From: a virus
Virus record (IMG/VR): IMGVR_UViG_3300042197_003251
Location: 17,018 to 81,017 of that record
Direction: 5' to 3' (one strand)
DNA length: 64,000 nt
Position numbers and translations under genes: made by a program. A model generated the notes under the pieces. That model did not search any database. It saw only the letters and a program-made list of their open reading frames with translations, and had not been told where the DNA came from. Below, in pieces: positions 7,783-14,411 of the stretch; position 1 is the first letter of the stretch; each line of letters opens with the position of its first letter.

Positions 7783-7855
7783 TTGCAACTGAAGGATTCG
7801 AACCTCCGACCTTCAGGTTATGAGCCTGACGAGCTGGCCTCTGCTCTAAGTTGCG
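7783..7855 (-). tRNA. tRNA-Met(CAU), probably initiator tRNA-fMet
   Basis: A complete 73-nt cloverleaf on the minus strand: acceptor CGCAACT/AGTTGCA, D-stem GAGC/GCTC, anticodon arm TCAGG-CTCATAA-CCTGA, variable AGGTC, and T-arm GGAGG-TTCGAAT-CCTTC. Two hallmarks of bacterial initiator tRNA are visible: the first acceptor pair is a C1 x A72 mismatch, and D-stem pair 11-24 is A-U (purine-pyrimidine). The initiator's three G-C pairs at the base of the anticodon stem are present at two of three positions (29-41 is A-U). CCA is not encoded. It has its own promoter (7889-7919) and terminator (7646-7672). Confidence 0.88.
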
Positions 7856-7888
7856 ATGTAATAGTTAAACATTAAATATCTAACAATA

Positions 7889-7919
7889 CAAATATACTAA
7901 TAATTTTCACATTTGTCAA
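7889..7919 (-). promoter_or_regulatory. Bacteroidetes-type promoter for the tRNA
   Basis: TTG, 20 nt, TATATTTG on the minus strand, 33 nt upstream of the tRNA 5' end. Confidence 0.7.
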
Positions 7920-7967
7920 TTTTTTTTAAAAATCGGTATTTTACTTTTTTTACGGATATTTATTAAT

Positions 7968-8123
7968 ATGAGACCAAGATTAGACGAAACAAAAAAAAGA
8001 GTTAAAGTATCAATAACTCTTAGTCAAAAAATTAATAATAAATTAGAAGGAGACATAATTAACAAATCAAAATTAATTGAAAAATTATTATCGGATTACT
8101 ATGGTAAAAAAGATTTGCAGTAA
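7968..8123 (+). CDS. small ribbon-helix-helix DNA-binding protein paired with an HNH nuclease
   Basis: A 51-residue protein with a basic N-terminus, one beta strand (KVSITLS) and two helices, ending KLIEKLLSDYYGKK. This is the layout of MetJ/Arc-type ribbon-helix-helix proteins, which bind DNA as dimers. Its last 23 nt overlap the start of the HNH gene in the +1 frame. Two more genes of this type (29463-29615 and 46194-46355) also sit directly before a homing endonuclease. It may repress the cassette or act as a separate DNA-binding subunit of the nuclease. Confidence 0.7.
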   Translation: MRPRLDETKKRVKVSITLSQKINNKLEGDIINKSKLIEKLLSDYYGKKDLQ

Positions 8124-8784
8124 ATGTAGTATCGAAAAAAATACTAATGAGTTTCAAAAAAACAAATACTCCAAAGATGGATTCAGAAGTGAGTGCTCTG
8201 AGTGCTCCAAAAAAATAAAGAAACTAAAATCTAAAGAACTTATTAGAGAAGAATCAAAAAGATACAGAGAAAAAAATAGAGAAAAATTAAAGGAAAATTT
8301 CAAAATTTATTATATAAATAATAAGAAAAAAGAAAACGAACGAAGTAAAAAATATAGAGAAAAATTAAAAAACAACAAAGAAAATGCGTTACCAGTAAAA
8401 AAAGAACCGTCAGTTCCTTGGAGGGTGAAAAACAAAAATTTGTTCAATAATAAAAAAAAAGAAAAATATCAAAAAGATATCATCTTTAGGTTATCAACAA
8501 ATCTTAGAAATAGGTTGAATAATTTTCTTAAAACAAAAGGTTATAATAAAAATAGTAAAACTTTTGAAATTATAGGTTGTTCCCCTCAACAACTATTAGA
8601 ACATTTAGAAAACCAGTTTGTACCAGGTATGAGTTGGTCAAATAGAAATGAATGGCATATTGACCATATTATCCCCTTATCTTCAGCTAAAGATGAATCT
8701 GAAATATATAAATTATCTCATTACACAAATTTACAACCGCTATGGAAGGTGGATAATCTAAAAAAGGGTTGTAAGTTAATTTAA
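8101..8784 (+). CDS. HNH homing endonuclease
   Basis: A 227-residue protein. Residues 1-35 form a zinc-ribbon-like module (CSKCS...CSECS), followed by a very Lys-rich coiled segment to about residue 120. The C-terminal HNH core reads NEWHIDHIIPLSSAK, with metal-binding HIDH, and then HYTNLQPLWKVDNLKKG. A start at 8101 is chosen because the RHH gene ends 23 nt downstream and the first Cys pair follows directly. It is closely similar in layout to the HNH protein at 45593-46213. Such enzymes cut an intronless or insertion-free allele and promote copying of their own gene. Confidence 0.85.
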   Translation: MVKKICSKCSIEKNTNEFQKNKYSKDGFRSECSECSKKIKKLKSKELIREESKRYREKNREKLKENFKIYYINNKKKENERSKKYREKLKNNKENALPVKKEPSVPWRVKNKNLFNNKKKEKYQKDIIFRLSTNLRNRLNNFLKTKGYNKNSKTFEIIGCSPQQLLEHLENQFVPGMSWSNRNEWHIDHIIPLSSAKDESEIYKLSHYTNLQPLWKVDNLKKGCKLI

Positions 8785-8789
8785 CGAAG

Positions 8790-9675
8790 CCTGAGATTAC
8801 AGCTTTTATTGAGTACCTTTAGAGTCATTATTTTTTCTACTCTTATCCACAAGATTTTGTCTTGTATTACTCATCGCCAATTGGTTAGGCCAATCAATCC
8901 TTGACGATACAACTACTCTCTTACTACTCAGCTCTCTTTGAGAATGCCTTCCCAATTAATCCTTGCGAGATTAGAGGTTTTTCGTAAAAATACAGTTCAA
9001 CTTGGGGTCTCACTATGCTCAGAACATCTCTAAGCTATGTGGGCGACTTCCGTTGTACCGTGATGGACACTTTTCCTTTAATTATTTGTAATAATTTAAG
9101 TTTTGTGTCGTGGATGTGTCAGAGTAGTGGTCCACCGTAAGCTCCGTCTCCTTTTGGGCGACAGAATACTAAACTACTCCGTGAAATATCCCTATTTCCA
9201 TACTCTCAGATTACTTCATAAAGTGACCTTGGTAGGTCATCCTTAGGGGTAGTAGCGACACCACTCGTTCTCTACCTTACCTTTCGGTTTTAAGTACCCT
9301 TTGGTATTGGGACCCGCAATTGTGTAGTTGGAGCTACATTTCTTGCTTGGTTCCTATGGGTTATTCTTGTTGGTGTTCCCACCTCAACCTGACAATCCAC
9401 TTTGCCAAGTCACCTGACCACTTTCCCTACAGTGTTACCCTCGGTACTAAAGGTCTTGCGATATCCCACTTGTGTACTTGAGTTCAAATCCCCTTTCGGG
9501 TTTTTAAACCGCAACCTCCTCAACACGGGGGAAGTCACTTTATCCTACTTTCGTAGTTTATTTAAAGACCATACACGGCCCATTATCGTTTATCAGTTAT
9601 CATTATCCCGAAGGACTACTTTCACTGAATGGATAATCTAACTTTCAAAGAACTTTTCGGACATTTCCGATTTCG
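8790..9675 (-). ncRNA. giant structured non-coding RNA (candidate GOLLD/ROOL-class)
   Basis: About 885 nt with no convincing reading frame, less AT-rich than its surroundings and full of hairpins. The minus strand is favoured: it alone gives CCC-GAAA-GGG (9490-9502), ACC-GAAA-GGT (9279-9288), TCC-TTCG-GGA (9606-9615) and GCTTAGA-GATGT-TCTGAGC (9017-9035), where the last needs a U-G pair. Further stems are ACAAGA-CAAAA-TCTTGT (8849-8865) and ATTGG-CCTAA-CCAAT near 8880. Three promoters lie upstream at 9681-9912. Length, phage setting and a nearby tRNA resemble the GOLLD and ROOL RNA classes, but I could not check their covariance models; a new class is possible. Both ends are approximate. Confidence 0.7.
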
Positions 9676-9680
9676 TTTTA

Positions 9681-9712
9681 CAAATTTAAGTCAAATTTTT
9701 CGTTCTGTCAAA
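9681..9712 (-). promoter_or_regulatory. Bacteroidetes-type promoter, proximal to the giant RNA
   Basis: TTTG, 20 nt, TAAATTTG, then GTAAAACG. It would start RNA near 9675 and is the best candidate for the 5' end of the structured RNA. Confidence 0.7.
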
Positions 9713-9780
9713 TTTTTCTTAAACTTTTTTTGAGATTTTGGATTTTTCATCGTTTATGAACCTTCATCTCAAATGTTTTA

Positions 9781-9812
9781 CAAATTTACTATCTTTTCTT
9801 TCGTATGTCAAG
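9781..9812 (-). promoter_or_regulatory. Bacteroidetes-type promoter, middle of three
   Basis: TTG, 20 nt, TAAATTTG followed by GTAAAAC on the minus strand, pointing at the giant RNA. Confidence 0.65.
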
Positions 9813-9882
9813 TACTTTTGTAATTTTTTTTTAGATTTAACTTCCGAGTATCTTTCATTACCTTTAGGTGTCAAATCTTTTA

Positions 9883-9912
9883 CAAATGTAAGTATAAATA
9901 TTGTCAGAACAA
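9883..9912 (-). promoter_or_regulatory. Bacteroidetes-type promoter, distal of three
   Basis: TTG, 19 nt, TACATTTG followed by GTAAAAG on the minus strand, just downstream of the NUDIX gene stop. Confidence 0.6.
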
Positions 9913-9918
9913 GCAAAA

Positions 9919-10311
9919 TCAAAAAATTATTTTCAAAATAAATTTTTTTAAACTTTCAATCATATTAAGGTCTTCTATTTCTTTTCTTGTATAATAATTA
10001 CATTCTGTATGTTCATAACCATCCATTGCTTTATTTAAGTCAGGTTGGATTTTTGAATCTGTTTCAAATAAAAATATATGCATTATTTTTTTAACTCTAC
10101 CCTTTTTTAAATTTTTAATTCTTCCCAAATATTTTATCTTGTCCGTTATTTCCAAGTTTGTTTCTTCATAAAACTCTCTATATGCACATTCAAGTGGAGT
10201 TTCACCTTCTTCCATATGACCCATAGGAATTGCCCAAGAACCATCATCCGACCTTTGACAAATTAACAATTTGTTACCACTTTTTACGGCAATTCCCGCA
10301 GTTTCTTTCAT
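9919..10311 (-). CDS. NUDIX hydrolase
   Basis: A 130-residue protein from the start at MKETAGIAVKSGNK. An upstream extension to 10389 is possible but would run through the divergent promoter region and into the next gene. The NUDIX box is GHMEEGETPLECAYREFYEE (residues about 35-54), matching G-x5-E-x7-RE-x2-EE, with Asn in place of the usual last Gly. NUDIX enzymes hydrolyse nucleoside diphosphates linked to another group, for example oxidised nucleotides or mRNA caps; the substrate is not evident. It is divergent from the DUF192 gene. Confidence 0.88.
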   Translation of the reverse strand: MKETAGIAVKSGNKLLICQRSDDGSWAIPMGHMEEGETPLECAYREFYEETNLEITDKIKYLGRIKNLKKGRVKKIMHIFLFETDSKIQPDLNKAMDGYEHTECNYYTRKEIEDLNMIESLKKFILKIIF

Positions 10312-10322
10312 TTTTTTTCGTA

Positions 10323-10334
10323 TATTTATAAATA
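10323..10334. promoter_or_regulatory. palindromic TATTTATAAATA box between divergent genes
   Basis: TATTTATAAATA reads the same on both strands and so offers a box to both the NUDIX gene (15 nt to its ATG) and the DUF192 gene (box adjacent to its ATG at 10334). Confidence 0.4.
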
Positions 10335-10684
10335 TGTTTGTAAAAATAAATAACGACATTAATTTAAAAGTAAAAACTTGCATCTCCAAAAATGAAATAT
10401 CAAAAGGGATGATGAATAAAAGATTTAGGGATTTTGATGGAATGTTATTCTTTATGGGTCCTGATAGTCATTGTTTCTATATGAAAAATTGTATTATACC
10501 CCTTGATATTATTTTTATTGATTCAGATTTAACAATATTAAAAATTTTTGATAATTGTCCTCCATGTATGGAAGATGAATGTGAACATTATTGCGCCGAC
10601 GGCAAATATGTTTTGGAAGTCCCTGGTGGTTTTTGTGAAAAAAACAATATAACCGAAGGTGATATGTGTTCCATAGAATTTTAA
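10334..10684 (+). CDS. DUF192 family protein
   Basis: A 116-residue protein with the DUF192 pattern: KGMMNKRFRDFDGMLFFM, then CFYMKNCIIPLDIIFID and a C-terminal KYVLEVPGGFCEKNNI. The family is found in bacteria and phages; its function is not established. An insert CPPCMEDECEHYC with five cysteines and a histidine (residues about 76-88) is unusual and could bind metal. The start at 10334 is chosen over an upstream ATG because the latter would run through the box shared with the NUDIX gene. Confidence 0.8.
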   Translation: MFVKINNDINLKVKTCISKNEISKGMMNKRFRDFDGMLFFMGPDSHCFYMKNCIIPLDIIFIDSDLTILKIFDNCPPCMEDECEHYCADGKYVLEVPGGFCEKNNITEGDMCSIEF

Positions 10685-10708
10685 AATAAACTTTAAAAAT
10701 TAAATATT

Positions 10709-11281
10709 ATGAAAAAAACTTATTTTTTCTTATCTCTATTACTATTACCTGTCGCTTGGTTAATTTTGAATAGTTTTTCAAATAAAACAAAAACAATTAA
10801 TGAAGAACTTTATGAAATTGGGTCTAATGAAAATGCTCTGCCTTGTGAAAGAATGTATTATCTAATTGAAACTTATTCAGATAGTTTTTGTGTTCCAAGA
10901 TATATCGCATATAATGTGGCATATACTGAAACAAAATATAGAGGTCCCCTTGATACATTATATAACCCTTATCTTAAATCAAAAGCTGGAGCGATTGGGG
11001 CAATGCAAATTATGCCACAATATGCATCATACTTTGCCGGAAGAAATATCACCAAAAATGAATTGATGCATAACCTTGAAACAAATGTTTGGTTGTCCAT
11101 GAAAATACTTGCAATGCATTATGAAAAATATAATAGCTGGTCTCTTGCTTGCGGAACATATAATACAGGTAAACCTAAATTAAACAAGTATGCAAAGTTT
11201 TGTGGAAGTAATATTGAATTTGTTAATAAGTGGGTTAACCTTGATTCTTTGATGACTCAATCTTTTCTTGCAGAATTTTAA
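10709..11281 (+). CDS. lytic transglycosylase-like protein (SLT fold)
   Basis: A 190-residue protein with an N-terminal signal peptide or anchor (KKTYFFLSLLLLPVAWLILNS). The core has IAYNVAYTETKYRG, whose ETK holds the likely catalytic Glu, then AGAIGAMQIMPQYASYF and ACGTYNTGKPK. These are the three signature blocks of the SLT domain, which cleaves between MurNAc and GlcNAc. It would act outside the inner membrane, at lysis or on superinfection. It overlaps the convergent DHH gene by 47 nt. Confidence 0.85.
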   Translation: MKKTYFFLSLLLLPVAWLILNSFSNKTKTINEELYEIGSNENALPCERMYYLIETYSDSFCVPRYIAYNVAYTETKYRGPLDTLYNPYLKSKAGAIGAMQIMPQYASYFAGRNITKNELMHNLETNVWLSMKILAMHYEKYNSWSLACGTYNTGKPKLNKYAKFCGSNIEFVNKWVNLDSLMTQSFLAEF

Positions 11282-12647
11282 CAAATTCATTTTGCAACAT
11301 CTTTAAAAACTTGATGTATGCGGCATCTTCTTTTTCGGGGTCATATTTGTATTTTCCTTGTGGTGGTCTTTTTGCTCTTCCAAAGAAATTAAGACCAGAT
11401 ATATTGGTTATACACTTATGACCTCCACTATTTGCTTGAATAATGTCCCAAGCCGGTACTGAAATTTTATCAAGAGCTTCCCATTCATTTTCATCCAATT
11501 TTTCAGATGGTTTTTCCATTAAGTTTTTAATCTCAAGAAGATATTTTGTCCCATTTTCCATATCCAAAAATTTTTCTCCATAAATGGCGGCAAAATCTTT
11601 AAATGTGAACCCGACTGAATCTTCACCTATGCTTCCTTCTGAAACCCATTTTATTGTTGATAATGGAACTTTTCTATCTTTTAATTGACCTTCCCATTTT
11701 GATAATACTTCTTGAGCAATATCACCAAGATTAACTCCCTTTAATTCCCTTTCTTTTTTAAATGGATTACACGATGCTTGTAGAAGCCCTAATGGCCATG
11801 CAATAACAAGAAAATCTGCTTCAGGGTTGTTTCTAAATGGTGTATATCTATCATAAGAACCTGGTTTTATCATACTACCTCCACCATATTGAACTATAAT
11901 ATTGTCCTGAACGCTGGGGTATGATTTCATTCTTTCAACATAATCTTCTTTGTTTTTTTCAAGTGATTGTAAATTAGCATAACCTTTTTCTTCCATTATT
12001 TCCTTAATCTTTAAAAATAAATTAAGGAGTGAAGGTTTTGACTCCATAACAAGTCTCTCAAGAAACTGAGGTTTGTTTTTAAATGCCAGTAATAATTTAT
12101 TGGTAACTAAACCAAGCATCATTCTATTTTTTCTTGCCGATATGTCTTTGTCAAACTTATAAACATAATTCATCACAATCTCAGGTGTAATTTCATTTTT
12201 GGCAAAATCGGCGCTGTCAACCATTGAAATTGTTGCAACGTCTTCTGGCGTAAAAATTTCACTAGGTGAAACTATTTGGGATATGGTTTCAACGTTTGAC
12301 CTAGCTTGTCTGAAACTAGTAGTTTGGGTTTCTTCAGCGCCTGCCTGTCTATCGTGGTGGTCCAAGTGAATTTGAAACATTGGTTTTCCGTGAGCAAAAT
12401 CACATAAACAATAAAGAATTTTTTCGTTGGGGTCTGATTTTTTAAGTGACCATTCTTTATCCCCGTATTGTATAACTTGAGCTCCTATTACTTTAAATCC
12501 ATATTTTTCAAAGTAACTTTTCATTCCCAACCCACTGACCACTCCATCCAAATCTTGGTGAAACACAATCATTACCTTATCAAACTCTTCTCGTAGTTTA
12601 TTAATATTTTTAAGTCCTGATTCTTTAATTAGCATTTTCAATTTCAT
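11235..12647 (-). CDS. DHH/DHHA1 family phosphoesterase
   Basis: A 470-residue protein. The DHH domain shows FHQDLDGVVS (motif I) and IHLDHHDRQAGA (DHH motif, residues about 93-104). Near the C-terminus SGGHKCITNISGLNFFG is a DHHA1-like substrate-binding block. Relatives include RecJ and oligoribonuclease-type NrnA, so a role in degrading short nucleic acids is plausible. The N-terminus MKLKMLIKESGL carries an I-K-E site at residues 7-9, like the other leader proteins here. The upstream HNH gene overlaps its start by 23 nt. Confidence 0.85.
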   Translation of the reverse strand: MKLKMLIKESGLKNINKLREEFDKVMIVFHQDLDGVVSGLGMKSYFEKYGFKVIGAQVIQYGDKEWSLKKSDPNEKILYCLCDFAHGKPMFQIHLDHHDRQAGAEETQTTSFRQARSNVETISQIVSPSEIFTPEDVATISMVDSADFAKNEITPEIVMNYVYKFDKDISARKNRMMLGLVTNKLLLAFKNKPQFLERLVMESKPSLLNLFLKIKEIMEEKGYANLQSLEKNKEDYVERMKSYPSVQDNIIVQYGGGSMIKPGSYDRYTPFRNNPEADFLVIAWPLGLLQASCNPFKKERELKGVNLGDIAQEVLSKWEGQLKDRKVPLSTIKWVSEGSIGEDSVGFTFKDFAAIYGEKFLDMENGTKYLLEIKNLMEKPSEKLDENEWEALDKISVPAWDIIQANSGGHKCITNISGLNFFGRAKRPPQGKYKYDPEKEDAAYIKFLKMLQNEFVKILQEKIESSKNQG

Positions 12648-13389
12648 TAATTTTTAAAGAGCATTTTATTCCTTTCTTTAGATTTTCTTTTGCCGGAATT
12701 ACTTCCAAATTTTTAACCCCACCAATTAATTCAGGAGATATGTTATTTTTAAACCCTTCATAAATTGAGAATTTGTGGTCCAAATGGAAATTTTTACCTC
12801 TTCTATATCTATTTGGATTTATCTCATTTCTGTTTTTTATATAGTTTTTTTCGGAATAATACCAAACAAGAAAATAATACCGTTCCCACCCTTCCTTATT
12901 CTTAATAGAATTTTCTAATTTATTATTCTCGTAACATACTCTACATCTTTTACCTTTATTCCAATTGTTCCAAGTTGTGGTCAAATTGTGGTTTTTATTG
13001 CAAATAATATTCATTTTAAACTGCGATTTATTATTTGCAGAATTATATTCATCTTCCGTTGTTAGTAATTTATATCCAGAATCAACTATAGACTTTTCAA
13101 AAAAATTAAAAGGAATAAAATTATTTTTTACTTTATATTCAGAATATCGGCTCCTACAAGACCTACACATTTGTTTATCTAATGTATTAAGATATGTGTT
13201 ATGATTAAAAAAAACTTTTGATTTTGTAGTTTCTAGTTTACAAGAATTACATTCATCACAGTAATATCTGACCGTCCATCCTGTTTTTTTTTCTGAAACC
13301 ATTTTTTCAATAGAAACTAGTTCATAGTTTGAGGTCGTTTTAACCCCATTAATCATAGTAAATTTAGGTTTCCAAATAGAGTGAATCAT
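12625..13389 (-). CDS. HNH homing endonuclease
   Basis: A 254-residue protein with several Cys pairs (CDECNSC, CRSC, CRVC) that probably hold zinc and repeat through residues 45-140. The C-terminal HNH-like core is FHLDHKFSIYEGF, followed by GGVKNLEVIPAKENLKKG, a pattern common in phage HNH nucleases. Its 3' end overlaps the DHH gene start by 23 nt, so translation of the two may be coupled. Unlike three other homing genes here, it has no RHH partner; the gene just upstream is Dps-like. Confidence 0.8.
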   Translation of the reverse strand: MIHSIWKPKFTMINGVKTTSNYELVSIEKMVSEKKTGWTVRYYCDECNSCKLETTKSKVFFNHNTYLNTLDKQMCRSCRSRYSEYKVKNNFIPFNFFEKSIVDSGYKLLTTEDEYNSANNKSQFKMNIICNKNHNLTTTWNNWNKGKRCRVCYENNKLENSIKNKEGWERYYFLVWYYSEKNYIKNRNEINPNRYRRGKNFHLDHKFSIYEGFKNNISPELIGGVKNLEVIPAKENLKKGIKCSLKINEIENAN

Positions 13390-13390
13390 T

Positions 13391-13762
13391 CTATTCTAGT
13401 GTCAAAAGATATTTCAATTTATTAAATCCATGCAACATCTCATCTCTTAAATTTAATAAATCTGAATCTTCCTGTTGGTCAAAAATTTCTGTAAACGAAA
13501 TTAAAAATAGACAAACACCATCCACAAAATTTTGAACTGATATTTCAGATATGTCTTGTCCCTGTATTGTATATCCCCCTTGATAAGATGGTCTACCGTG
13601 TTTACCCATACAAGCTTCTACAAAATCATCAATAAGTTCATCTAAGTCTCCATATAGATTTCCATAAGCTTGGTGTTTAGCGTATGATTTGGTTTGCCAG
13701 TGTAAGAATTTTAATTGTATTTGCAATTCTACGAGTCTTTTAATAATTTCTGAGTGATTCAT
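13391..13762 (-). CDS. Dps/ferritin-like phage protein (DUF5856-like)
   Basis: A 123-residue, all-helical protein. Helix A holds FLHWQTKSYAKHQAYGNLY and then DLDELIDDFVEACMG, which resembles the LHWxT...H...Y...D..VE pattern of Dps-like proteins and of the phage family DUF5856. Ferritin-fold proteins bind iron at conserved His/Asp/Glu; residues for this are present (HW, H, D, E). Whether it oxidises iron or only keeps the fold is unclear. The HNH gene begins 1 nt after its stop. Confidence 0.7.
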   Translation of the reverse strand: MNHSEIIKRLVELQIQLKFLHWQTKSYAKHQAYGNLYGDLDELIDDFVEACMGKHGRPSYQGGYTIQGQDISEISVQNFVDGVCLFLISFTEIFDQQEDSDLLNLRDEMLHGFNKLKYLLTLE

Positions 13763-13789
13763 ACTTTTTTTTAATAAATATTAAATATT

Positions 13790-13820
13790 TTTGTTTGAGT
13801 GATTTTTTTTTGTATATTTG
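13790..13820 (+). promoter_or_regulatory. Bacteroidetes-type promoter for the CAP gene
   Basis: TTTG, 19 nt, TATATTTG on the plus strand, 18 nt before the ATG at 13839. It shows that the start is 13839 rather than an upstream in-frame codon inside the -7 box. Confidence 0.75.
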
Positions 13821-13838
13821 TACTCTAAATTAAAAAAA

Positions 13839-14384
13839 ATGAAAAAACTCACTTTCTTCTTTGTTTTTTTGTCCACACTTTGTTTTTCTCAAACAACTAA
13901 ACCTGTAAAAACTTTTCCAGTTGTTGAGAAGGCGGTTTTTGAATCAATTAATAAATATAGAGAAGAGAAAGGTCTTAAAAAAGTTATTTGGTGTGAAAAA
14001 GCCTATCAAGCTGCCTACCATCACTCTTATTATCTTTCAGATATGAAGAAGATTCCCAAAATTATACATGAGGAAACAGTTGATGTAGAAAATTTTGAGG
14101 AATTAGTTTATTTAGGTGATAGATTGAGAAAATATATTTCACATGGTGGTTCTCCATATGGAGTAGAAAATATCATTACAAATAATTTTAACGATTGGTG
14201 GTTTCAAAGAAAGGATATAGACCCTATTGAGACTTATATTAGATGTATCTTCGGTAATTGGAAAAATTCTCCTGGCCATAATGAAAGTATGCTAGACAAA
14301 AGAGTAACCCACGGGGCAATTGCCATTGTTCGGGAATTAGATGGTTCTTATTGTAGGGTTGTTATGGTTTTTTATAAATATTAA
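13839..14384 (+). CDS. secreted CAP/SCP-domain protein
   Basis: A 181-residue protein with a clear signal peptide (KKLTFFFVFLSTLCFSQ, cut near residue 18). The body has the CAP layout: INKYREEKGLKKVIWCEKAY, AAYHHSYYLSDM, a central H and E (ISHGG...GVENI), and WKNSPGHNESMLDKRVTHGAIAI, which matches the CAP signature W..S.GH...ML. CAP proteins in bacteria are secreted; roles vary and no activity can be assigned. It is a single-gene unit with its own host-type promoter and terminator, so it is probably made early and exported by the infected cell. Confidence 0.88.
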   Translation: MKKLTFFFVFLSTLCFSQTTKPVKTFPVVEKAVFESINKYREEKGLKKVIWCEKAYQAAYHHSYYLSDMKKIPKIIHEETVDVENFEELVYLGDRLRKYISHGGSPYGVENIITNNFNDWWFQRKDIDPIETYIRCIFGNWKNSPGHNESMLDKRVTHGAIAIVRELDGSYCRVVMVFYKY

Positions 14385-14411
14385 AAGGGGATAAACCCCC
14401 TTTTTTTTTAT
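14383..14411. terminator. bidirectional terminator between convergent genes
   Basis: AAAAGGGG-ATAAA-CCCCC is followed by a T9 run on the plus strand and by TTTTA on the minus strand. It serves the CAP gene and overlaps the end of the OmpA-like gene. Confidence 0.8.

Larger units (their letters stand above)
9713..9912 (-). repeat. imperfect tandem units of about 100 bp carrying promoters
   Basis: The three -7 boxes start at 9681, 9781 and 9883, that is 100 and 102 bp apart. After the boxes the two distal units share TTTGTAAAA-n-ATTTGA and later AATCT followed by an A-run. The stretch has no convincing gene; a plus-strand frame at 9738-9941 looks spurious. Duplication of a promoter unit is the simplest reading. 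Confidence 0.45.

Noticed and set aside
9402-9641. Plus-strand reading frame of 79 codons inside the structured RNA
   Set aside because: No family pattern, and tetraloops and promoters point to a minus-strand RNA.
8790-9675. Ribosomal RNA fragment
   Set aside because: I did not recognise conserved rRNA stretches, and the region has its own phage-side promoters.
9738-9941. Plus-strand reading frame of 67 codons
   Set aside because: It runs through the tandem promoters and into the end of the NUDIX gene; composition is Phe/Leu/Ser-rich as expected from AT-rich non-coding DNA.
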